Of a stretch of 64,000 bases of DNA, positions 35,001 to 47,000 are shown one piece after another. Within the stretch, counting starts at the first letter, position 1. Every line of letters begins with the position of its first letter. Origin of the DNA: JBMOUD01 sp049319665. Its GTDB lineage: Bacteria > Pseudomonadota > Gammaproteobacteria > Enterobacterales > Enterobacteriaceae. The notes beneath the pieces are model-generated. The model did no database searches, was not told the origin of the DNA, and saw only the letters and a list, made by a program, of their open reading frames with translations. The stretch spans positions 62,001 to 126,000 of the forward strand of contig NZ_JBMOUD010000015.1 in assembly GCF_049319665.1 (NCBI RefSeq). The letters run 5' to 3'. Made by a program: the position numbers and the translations under genes.

Positions 35001-38000
35001 GTAATTCGGTGCTTGGCAGTGCCGGTGACTTATCTATCGACGCTGACAGCGCACAGCTTGGCGGCCTGCTTTCTACTGACAAGCATCTGAGCGGACATTT
35101 TGGGCAACTGACCACGCTGGGCGGATCGCAAACCCAGTCTGGGGCAGACGCTGATATTCAGGCGAGCGGTAACGCATCTTTGGGCGGTAGCCTGCGTGCC
35201 GGACAAAATCTGCAATTGCGCGGTGGCTCACTGAATACGGCGCAGGGTGCGCTGGTCTATAGCGTGGATAATCTATGGCTGAATGTTGCCAATATCACTA
35301 ATAACGGGACGTTAGCCGCCTCGGGTGATACGCAATTTACCTCGCAGACGCTGGCTAACGGCGGGGTGATCCTAACCCAGGGTAAACAAACCTTAACCTC
35401 CACTGAGCTGACCAATAGCGGAAAACTGTTGGCTAAAGGGGCGCAATCTATTCAGGCCGATAGTCTGAATAATAATGGCGCAATAAATACAGAAGACGCG
35501 TTACAACTTGGTGTTAAAAAGACGCTGAGTCAGGGGGCGAACGGCAGCATTCTCGCTAATGGTGCATTGGCTATTACTGCCGCTCAGGCTCAACTGGCCG
35601 GTAAAATCACCGGTCAACAGGACACGCAATTCAACATCGTTAACCTGAGTACCACCGCGGATTCTGAGCTGACCAGCCTGGGCGATTTATCTATTGCTAC
35701 CGACAGCGCACAACTCGGCGGCTTGCTTTCTACCGATAAGCAATTGAGTGGGCATTTCGGGCAACTGACCACGCTGGCGGGTTCACAAACCCAGTCGGGT
35801 ATAAATGCGGATATTCAGGTCAGCGGTAGCACGCTATTGGGCGGTAATTTACGCGCTGGACAAGACCTTCATGTAAACAGTCGTTCACTGAATGCTGCTA
35901 ATGATGCACAGGTTTATGCTGTCGCTACTCTATGGATGAACGTTGCCAATATCACTAACAACGGCACGTTGGCTGCCGGTGGCGATACGCAATTCACCGC
36001 ACAAAAACTGACTAACGGTGGAATACTTCAGGCACAGGGCCAACAAACGATTGCTGCCACTGAGCTTGATAACAGTGGAAAACTGCAGGCCAAAGGTAGC
36101 CAGTCTCTGCAGGCTGATAGCCTGAATAATAATGGCGCAATAATCAGCGAAAATGGCCTGCAACTGGCGATAAAACAGACCATTAAGCAAGGCGAGAACG
36201 GCACGATAACGGCCAATGATACGCTGGATATCACCTCTGCCGAGGCGCAACTTGCCGGTCATGTCAGCGGGTTACAAGGCGCACAACTCAATATTGGCAC
36301 GCTGAATACGACGGCTGATTCTATGTTGGCTAGCCTTGGTGACTTGTCTGTTGAGGCTGATAGCGCGCAGCTTGGCGGCCTGCTTTCTAGTGGCAAGCAG
36401 CTGAAAGGACATTTCGGGCAACTGGCTACGCTGGCGGGTTCACAAATCCAGTCTGGTCTGGATGCTGATATTCAGGCGCGCGATAGCGCAGCCTTGGGCG
36501 GCAACCTGCGCGCCGGACAAAACTTGCAATTGCGCAGTGATTACCTAAATACGGCCAGTGGTGCGCTGGTTTATGCGGTCGGTAATCTGCAATTGAATGC
36601 CGACAATATGACCAATGACGGCACGTTAGCTACCGCGGGCGACGCGCAGATTGCCTTGCAAAAACTGACCAACGGCGGGGTGATCCTGGCGCAAGGCCAA
36701 CAAGTATTGGCGGCGTCCGATCTTATCAACAACGGAAAACTACAGGCCAAAGGCGTGCAGTCTATTCAGGCTGATAGCTTGAATAATAATGGCGTGATAA
36801 GCACAGAAGATGCGTTACAACTCGCAGTAAAACAGACGCTTAACCAGAGTGCGAAAGGCAGTATCACCGCGAATGGTGTACTTGGTCTTTCGGCCGCCCA
36901 AGCGCAACTGGCCGGGAAAATTAACGGCCAACAGAATACTCAACTCAATGTCGGTTCCCTGACTACCAGCGCCGATGCAACGCTTATCAGCCTCGGTGAT
37001 TTATCTCTAGAAGCTGACAACGCCCGGCTTGGCGGTCTGATAGCCGGCGATAAGCAGCTAAAAGGACGTTTTGGGCAACTGGCGACGCTGGCGGGGTCAA
37101 AAATTCAGTCTGGTCTGAATGCCGATATTCAAGCAGGCGATAGCGCCATATTGGGCGGTAATTTACGTGCTGGCCAAAACTTGCAATTGGGCAGCGGCTC
37201 GCTGAGCACAGCCAGTGGCGCTCAGATTTATGCCGTTGGCGATATCCTGGCAAATGCGGGTGATAACAGCCTATGGAATGGCAGCCTGACGGCAGGCGGC
37301 AATCTGGAACTCAATGCTGGCGATATTACTAATAACGGCACGCTGGCCGCTGAAGGTGATACTCAACTCACGACGCAAAAACTGAACAACGGCGGAGTGA
37401 TTCAAGCACAGGGACAACAAACGCTGGTCGCCACTGAATTGGATAACAGCGGAAAATTACAGTCCGGCGGCGTGCAACATATTCAAGCTGATTCGCTCGA
37501 TAATCAGGGGGCGATCGGTTCACAACAGTCACTGACATTGAAGACTGTTGATACGATGAATATTGGCGAACAGGGTACGCTGTTTGCCGGCGATCGGCTG
37601 AATATTGACGGTAATCAGTTAACCTTAAACGGTGTGCTAAGCGGCCAAAATGGCCTCATGCTGAATGCGGGTACGGTCGATAGCGGCAAGAACTCGCTGC
37701 TCTCCAGCCTCGGTGATATTCAATTTACCGGCGGTGATATTCACTCTGCTGGTTTGATGACGGCCAAAGGGGATATTTCCCTGACGGCGCAGCATTTATC
37801 TAATACCGGTACTTTGCAAGCGCAGGGAGTGCAAACGCTACAGGTCAAGGCACTGGAAAATAGCGGAAAACTTCAGTCTGCTGGTGCGCAACATATTCAG
37901 GCTGATGCGCTCGATAACCAGGGAACCATCGGCTCACAACAGTCAATAGACGTGAAGAGCGCCAATACCCTAAACCTTGGTGAACAAGGCACCTTGTTTG

Positions 38001-41000
38001 CGGGCGACCGGCTGAATATTGACGGCAACCAACTGACGCTGGATGGCGTGTTGAGCGGCCAAAATGGCGTGACGCTAAACGGTAGTACGGTCAGCACCGG
38101 TGATAATTCGTTAATCTCCAGCGTTGGCGATATTCAAGTGACCGGCGATGATATTAAACATACCGGTTTGCTGACCACGACTGGCAATGTCCAACTGACG
38201 GCTCAGCATCTGAATAATATCGGCACGTTGCAGGCACAGGGCGAGCAGACGCTGAAACTCAAGGCGCTGGATAACAGCGGAAAACTCCAGTCTGGCGGGG
38301 CGCAACATATTCAGGCCGATGTGCTGGATAATCAGGGAATGATGGGGTCGCAACAGTCGATGGATGTCAACATTGCCGACACGCTGACACTCGGTGATAA
38401 AGGCACCTTGTTTGCTGGCAATCTATTAAATATTGACGCTAATCGACAGATTCTCAACGGTGTATTAAGCGGCCATAACGGATTGACGCTAAACGGTGGC
38501 ACAGTAAACGCCGGGCTGAATTCACAAATCTCCAGTCTGGGCGATATTCAATTTACCGGCGGCGATATTAGCCTCGCCGGGTTGCTGGCAGGCAACGGTT
38601 CTCTGCATTTGACCGCTCAGCACCTGAGTAATACGGGGATCTTACAGGCGCAGGGGGATCAGGCCCTACAGGTGGCAGCCTTAGACAATAGTGGAAAAAT
38701 ACAGGCTAAAGGTGCGCAAGGTATCAAGGCCGATAGCCTAAATAATAATGGCGAAATAAGCGCACAAGGCGCATTACAACTTAGCGCAGCACAGACGCTG
38801 AATCAGAGTGAAAACGGCAGCATCGATGCTAATGCTGCGCTCGATATTACCGCGGGGCAGGCCCAGCTTGCTGGAGATATTAGCGGACAACAGGGCAGCA
38901 AATTAAGTTTTGGCTCGCTCACTACGGCAAGTCACTCCACTATCAGCAGCGTTGGCGACTTGACGCTCAATGCCGATAACGCACAGCTTGCGGGTTTGCT
39001 TTCTACTGATAAGCAGCTTACCGGACGCTTCAGTCAACTGGCTACTACAGAAGACTCGCAAATCCAGTCGGGTGCCGATAGTGATATCCAGGCACGCGAC
39101 AGCGCGATGCTCAACGGCAAATTACGAGCAGGTCTTAATCTACAACTGGCTAGCGGTTCACTGAGTTCTGGCAACCAAGCTCAGCTCTTCGCCGTAGGCA
39201 ATATTCAGGCCAATGCCGGGGATAATAGCCAGTGGAATGGCAGCCTGGCCGCAGGTGGCAAGCTGGGCTTAAACGCCAACAATATGACTAATAACGGCAC
39301 GTTGGCCGCCGCTGGCGATACGCTGATTGTTATCCAAAAATTGCTTAATGCCGGATTGATTCAGGCGCAGGGCAAACAAACCTTCACGACTGCCCAACTG
39401 AGTAATAGCGGCAAGTTACAGTCTGGTAGCGCGCAGCAGATCAACGCCGATATTCTTGATAATCAGGGATTGATCGGCTCGCAACAGGCGTTGGGGCTGC
39501 AAGTTGCTACCAAAGCAACGCTCAGTGAACACGCCTCGCTGTTTGCCGGAGATATGCTCAATATTGGCGGCGGGCAGATGGCCTTTGATGGCGTGCTGAC
39601 CGGTAAGAATGGGGTGACGTTGAACGTCGGGGCGTTAAGTACCGGCCAGACTTCTCTGCTGACCAGCCTTGGCGATATTACGCTGAATGCCGCACAACAG
39701 ACGCTGAACGGTCAGCTTTCTACCGCGGGTAACGTAGGACTAAGCGCCAATAATCTTGCCGTCGGTACACCGGGTTATCTTCACAGCGATAAAGCCTTAT
39801 CGATTGCCGCTAACAACAGCGCCGTGCTTGCCGGCTCGTTGGATGGACAGACGCTGGCCGTGAGCGGCGGTCAGCTTCAGGTCGTTGGCGGTGGCACGCT
39901 TACCTCTCAGGGCGATATGTTGTTATCTGCCGCCGGACAGCAGCTTGATGGCACGATCGGTGCTGGCAGCAACCTGAACATCAATGCTGATAGCTTAAAT
40001 GCGGCCGCTAGCGGCAAAATCTCTGCTCAGAATGATGTGCAGGCCAAAATTGGCGCTAGTCAACAGTGGCTCGGCAGCTTAATAGCCGGTAGAGACCTGA
40101 GCCTGACGGCGGGTGATGTCGTCAATGGCGGCACGCTGGCGGCGAATCGCAACGGACAGTTTACATTCAAGACATTGAGCAACTACGGGTTATTGCAATC
40201 ATTGGCTGCGCAAAATCTGACCGGCGACACGTTCAATAACGTCGGCACTTCACAATCTGGCAGCAGCCAGAGCCTGGCTCTGAACCAATTTAATAATCAG
40301 GGCATTACCGGCGCGGTTGGCGATTTAGCGCTGAATGTACTAGGCGGCTTGACTACTGGCGATACCAGTACACTGTTATCCAGTGGCCAGCTAACGTTGC
40401 GCGCTGCTCAGGCGGATTTGGGCGGTACGCTGACCGGCAAGCAGGGCGCGGATCTTAACGCCAGCACGCTAACCAGCCGTGCGGGATCGGTGCAAACCAG
40501 TCAGGGTAATATCAGCCTGAATGCCGATACCGCAAAGCTTAACGGCTTCCTCTCTGCCGACGGTAATCTGGCGCTGGCGACTCAGCAACTGGCTACTGGC
40601 GCGGGCTCACAAACTCAGGGTAAAAATGCGCTGGGGATCGGTGCGTCTACACAAGCTGATTTAGCCGGGAAACTGGTCACGCTGGGTGCGCTAAATATTC
40701 AGGCTGCTACCTTGAATAACATCGCTGCGCTGGGCGCTAACACGGTGGCTATCAACGCCACAACCTTGGCTAACGGCGGGGCGATTGTGGCCAATGACAG
40801 CCTTTATCTGCAGGCCGATGCCTTGCAGCAACTAGGCAGTATTACGGCACAAAATCAGTTGAGCGTAGCGGGTAAAACACTCGTCAATCAGGGGAGGATC
40901 AGTGCAGGTGATGTCGGCATTAACGCCAGCACCAGCCTGTCTAACCAAGCATCTGGGGTGATTGCCGCGGCTAACGGCTTGAATATTAGCGCGCCAACAT

Positions 41001-44000
41001 TAGCCAACGATGGCACGCTGGCGGCAAAAATCTTTGGGCTTACCGCAAGTCGCATCAGCAACAATGGCGTCGTACAGGGTAATGCTAGCGCCACGCTGAC
41101 CGCAGATTCCTTAGCTAACGGCACGCAAGGGCGCGTGCTCTCGGGTGGCGTGCTCGATTTACATCTTGGCGACACCCAAAATCAGGGGCGTTTGCAAGGG
41201 AGCAGCCTGAGCCTGGCGGGTAACAGCCTGACCAACAACGGCACGCTACTGGGCAGCAATGGCTTGAACGCACAGATAACGGCTGGCCTGAACAATAGCG
41301 GCGATATGCTAACGCAAGGGGCGGCGACGATAAATGCCGCCACGCTGGCGAACAGCGGCCAGTTGCTCAGCGGCCAAGATGCCGCAATCAAGGCAACTTA
41401 TCTTAATAATCAGGGGCAAATTCAAGGCAATACGCTGGCCGTGAATGCCAACAGCGCAGATAACGGCGGCAACCTGATTGGCCTTAAGCAACTGACAGTG
41501 CAGTTGCAACAGGACTTGAACAATGCGACTTCCGGTAATCTGCTGACGCAAGGCGCATTGGCAGTCACCGCGGCTCATGTCACCAACAACGGTAACTGGC
41601 AGGCTGACAGCACTGATTTACATGCTAATCAATTAGATCTTAACGGGGCTATCCAAAGCGCTTCTCGCGCCAACCTTAACCTGAGCGGTGCGCTGAACAC
41701 TCAGGCACGGGGCAAAGTCGTCTCTTCTGGGCTGGCAGTACTTCAAGCCGCTAGCCTGAATAATCAGGGTAACTGGCTGGCATCTAACCTGACCTTACAG
41801 GGCGGCAATCTTGCTAACAGCGGTACGGTTAGCGGCGTCACTCAATTAGCGACCGCTCTTGGCGGTCAACTACAAGTCCAGCAGGGCGGTTCACTGCTTA
41901 GCGGCGGCACCAGTACGCTTAATGCTGGCACTATTGCTAACAGCGGTAGTATTCAGGCCAATAACCTGATTCTCAAAACTAACTCGCTTGCCAATGGCGG
42001 GCAGTTGCAAGGCCAACAAAGTCTGCAAGGCCGGGTTCAGAACGATATCACTAACCTCAGCGGCGCGACCTTGCGTAGCCAAGGTGGATTAGATCTTGCT
42101 GCTCAAACTTTACTTAACCAAGGCTACCTACAAGGCGATGGCGTCAGTTCTCTGACGCTATCAAATAGCCTGAATAACCAAGGCGCATTGCTGACCGGCG
42201 GCCGATTAACGCTCTCAGCACCGACTGTTGCCAACAGCGGCGTGCTGCAAGCACAGGGCTTAACATTGAGCGGCTCGGCTCTTAACAATGGCGGAACCTT
42301 AACCGGACAAGGCGACAGCACGCTGAATGTCGATCAGGTTACTAACTGGGGACAACTCCAGGGCGACAGGCTACAACTCAACGGCAGTGCGTTGCATAAC
42401 AGCGGCATGGTATTTGGCGGCCAGACACTCGGGCTGAATGTACAAAGCGCCGATAATCAGGCGGGCGGTAAACTTTACAGCGCCGGTAATCTGACGCTGT
42501 CCACGCCGTGGCTTAATCAGGCGGGGAGCCTGCTGGCGCTCGGCGATATGAACCTGCAACTCGGCTCGGGCTTCACCCAGACCGGCACGCTGGCGGCAGG
42601 GCAAAACCTTAATCTGAGTACTCAGGGCGACCTGAATGTGCAGGGCACGATCCAAGGCCAGGGTATCCAACTGAATGCCGCCGGTAACTTTGTCAATAAC
42701 GGCCAATTGCGCGGCGGTGGCGCAACGGTGGGCGTTAATGCTGGCAATATCACGCTTAATGGCAACGGCAGCGTACAGTCCGGCGGGAATATCAATCTCA
42801 TTAGCCGTGGGTTGATCAACAACAGCGGCTTTGTCGGCGGGGCGGGCAATGTCTTGTTGTCGGCGGCTGGTCAACTGGCTAACAGCGCGTTGCTGTACGC
42901 CGGTAACAACCTGCAATTGTTCGCCGACAGCATCATGAATAATCGCGGCGATATTCTGGCAGGCAACAGCCTGTGGATGATGCGTGACGGCAGCGGGGCG
43001 GCCAATAGCCAGGTTGTTAATACTTCCGGCAATATTGAAACCACCAATGGTGATATCACCATTAATACCGGCCATTTGTTGAATCAGCGCGATGGGTTGA
43101 GTACTTCGAGTTCGTATCAGGCGGCGAATAGTGCGGCTTCGAGTGGTGCAACTTCAATTCAGGTTCTGTTAGGTGATTTAAATGACGATGAAATTGGCCT
43201 TTACACTACGACAATCACGAAACAAACAGGTGGAAGCCGCGGCAAAGGTAATGGCGGAAGTACCGATATTCAGGTTACGGGACTAGCTCCAACAAAAACC
43301 GCTTCACAAAGACAATTTTTAATTGGGACATCAACAGTTACCGCAAACGCAAGCGGAGGGGCTGGTCGTATTGTAGCGAATCGTAATCTCGTCGTATCTA
43401 GCGGTACGTTGGATAATATTGCAAGTACGCTGCTTGCCGGAAGTAACATTGTCCTTTCTGGCTCAAGCCTTAATAATCAGTCTTATGAAAATAGCGTTCA
43501 GAATGAATATCTCACTTATCAATACACTGGAGTTACGGGAGTATTAGATAAAGATCCTAATTTTGTTTCTGGATTAAGAAAAAGCCATGTTTGGGCACGC
43601 AATTTTTATACAGATTTAGACTCAAAACTCACTTATAAGTTGGTTGGTGCGCCAACTTACGAAAATATCAGTACTGGCGATGGCCTTCGCTCCGTCATCC
43701 AAGCGGGCGGTGCCGTTAACGCCAGCTTTAGCAATAACATCAGTAATACCAATACGACGGCCAATGCAGGCGGTCTCTCTCATGCTATTAGCGCTCCATC
43801 GCTAAACGGCACGATAGGCCTGCAACCGGTTAGCGGAACGCAGAACCAGCAGCTGGCAGGCGGTAAAAATCTGCAAGTTGGATCGGTGCAGTGGAATGAT
43901 TCGATCAACAATGCGTTAAAACAAATCGGTAATCAGGGCGCATCGCTGACCGATTACCCGTTACCTACCGGTAATAATGGTCTGTTTGTTGCCAGCAAAG

Positions 44001-47000
44001 ATCCGTCCAGTCCGTATCTGATCACTACCAACCCGCAGTTGGGTGAAATCGGAAAAACTGACGCTTCGCTGTTTAATGGACTAAATGATTTCCTTTCACG
44101 TCCAGCGGCAGCTGTTTCAGGTATTAATCAACAGGCAACACAGAATCGCGGCGGCCCGAACTTTGTCAATATCCCAACCCAAGGCTCGCTGCCCGGTTTA
44201 TCCAGTGCACCTAGCCTTGGTTCATTACCTGCGTGGTCTTCAGCGCCAGGTATTGGCGCACTGCCAACGCTGACGTCGGCAACGGCGCTGGATATGTTAT
44301 CGACTTCTGCCTCAGCCTCTCACCTTGATTCGTTGCCAACGCTGTCATCAGCAATCACCTCAGGTGCGCAGCCAACGTGGTCGGCAGCCCCTGCTCTTGA
44401 TGTACAGCGAGCGTCGCCTTCGTCACCAAATGCAGGGACGACACCGGTCTTACCTTCTACACCTATTCTTGCTACACAGCCAGTCGCCTCAACTGAGGAG
44501 GCGTTGCCAACATTACCTGCACCAGTAACCGTAGCGGCGCAACCCGTATTGCCAACATCATCAAATACAGGTTCACCGCCAACATTACCGGCATCGGCAA
44601 ACACGGGATCGCAAGCAGTATTACCTGCATCACCAGATAGTGGTTCACATCCAACGCTGCCTGTCTCTCCAGACCATGGTTCACTGCCAACCTTGGTTTC
44701 AGTAACCACTCAGGCGCAGAACCAGACTGTTACTGCTATCCCCGCTGCCAGCACCGTTCCTGCACAGGGCTTGGTGGTCAATCCGGTGGTACAGCCGGGC
44801 ACACCGCCTAGCCCACGGATTGAAACGGCGGCAGTGTATACCGATGAGAGTAAATTTATCGGTTCGGCCTACTTTATGGACCGCTTGAACCTTAAACCGG
44901 ACTACGACTATAAATTCCTTGGCGATGCGGCTTTTGATACTCGCTATGTCAGCAATGCGGTGCTTAACCGCACCGGCCAGCGTTATGTCGGCGGCACGGG
45001 ATCTGACCTGCAACAGATGCAGTACTTAATCGACAACGCTGCGGCGCAACAGGCCGGGTTGGGTCTGCAATTGGGCGTTAGCCTGACGCCGGAACAAGTT
45101 GCAGCATTGACCAAAAGTATCGTCTGGTGGGAAAAAACCGATATCAACGGCCAGACGGTGCTTGCGCCAAAGCTCTATCTTTCTGCTAACGATACTCATG
45201 CAGTTACCGGTAGCGTGATCTCCGGCAGCACGGTGAATCTGGATGCCGGACATATCCTCAACGCAGGCAGCACTATCCAGGCTGAAACCCTGTTGACCGC
45301 TAACAGCCGCAGCACATTGGATAACCTGAATGCCGGTTTGATCTCCTCTAACGGCAACCTGCAACTGAGCGCGCTGGGCGATATCAACAATATTGGCTCG
45401 TCGATTAGCGGCCAAACGGTGGCATTGACCTCGATTGGCGGCAGCATCAATAACCTGACTCAGGCACAGCAGTGGACGGCTGCGCCGGGTATTGGCTTGG
45501 GTAACAATACGCAACTGACCTTTAGCTCCACGTTGCTTGGTGATGTGGCGAGTATTTCGGCCAGCAAAGGGCTGTCGCTGACCGCCAATAACGACATTAA
45601 TAACATCGGTGCCAAACTGGCGGCAGGTGGCGACCTGCAATTGGTGGCGCTTAACGATATCAATATCAAAGGCAATGTTCTTACCGACGACAAAACGACC
45701 CGAAATAGCAGTTGGCAGAGCATTGCCAGCCAGACTAGTGATGTCAGTGCGGGCGGTGCGCTGAAGGCTAACGCCGGACATGATCTCAATGTTGCTGGCA
45801 GCGCCATCGCCGCAAAAGGCGACGCGATGCTTGCCGCTATCAACGACATCAACTTTACGACGATGGACAAGAGCAGCCATCAAAGTAACGGTAATAACCG
45901 CACTGATGATAACAATGCGACTCGCAGCGCGGTAAGCAGCGGCGGCAACCTGACGATTAATGCCGGGCGCGATCTTAATTCGTTAGCCGCGCAGTTGACC
46001 TCAGATCTTAATATGTCACTCGGCGCGGGGCGCGACGTCAATCTGGCTGCGCAGCAGAGCAGCACGTACAGCGAAAACCACGGCAATAACAGCGTCAGTA
46101 TCCGTGAAAATATCGGCCAGCAAGGCACTGATATCGCCAGCGGCGGCAGCACCAGTATTGTGGCGGGGCGAGATATCACTGCTCAGGCCGCGCAGGTTGA
46201 AGCCAAAGGCGATCTGGCATTAAACGCCGGTCATGATATCAACCTTACCACGGCTCAAGAGAGCCAATATAGTTACGACGAAGAGACCAAAACCAAAAAA
46301 GGCTTCTTGTCTAAAACCACCACGCATACGGTGAAAGAGGACTATGCGACCACCGAGAAAGGCACGCAGCTTAGCGGTGACAATGTGTCGATGGTTGCCG
46401 GTCAGGATATCGCGGTCAAAGGCTCGTCCGTTGTTGGCGATGGCAATGTCACGCTGAAAGCAGGGGGCAACCTCGACATTACGGCGGCAACCGAGGAGCA
46501 GTCTAGCTATCGTCTGGATGAAAAGAAAAAATCCGGCATGTTCAGCGGCGGTGGCTTGGGTATCACCATTGGCAGTACCTCATCACGCCAGCAGATTAAT
46601 CAAGATGGCACCACACAAAGCCAGAGTGCCAGCACCGTGGGCAGTACCGGTGGCAACGTTAACCTGATTGCCGGCGATAAGCTCCATATTGGTGGTTCCG
46701 ATACTATCGCCAAAAACGATCTGAATGTTGTCGGTGGTGCCGTCACCATTGATCCGGGCAACGATATGCTGACGCGTAAGCAGATCTACGAGCAGAAAAA
46801 GAGCGGGTTGACCGTATCCATTTCCAGCCCGGTAACTGATGCATTAGTTGCGCTAAATGATATCGCTCAACAAGCCTCACAAACGGGCGATGATCGCATG
46901 AAAGCCTTGGCTGGGGTGCAAGTCGCTAACCTGGCGTGGATGTTTTCGATGAATGGCACTGCGACTCAGGCAGGGCAACTGCTACAAGGTAAAGCCGATG

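Noticed and set aside
33926..39400. Regularly spaced repeats as a possible CRISPR-like array
   Set aside because: Units are hundreds of bases long, in frame and fully coding for FHA-type repeats; there are no short repeats with unique spacers and no cas genes.
33000..42900. Many open frames on the minus strand and in other plus frames across cdiA
   Set aside because: They mirror the repeated, moderately GC-rich cdiA codons, lack ribosome binding sites and resemble nothing known; they are shadows of the real gene.
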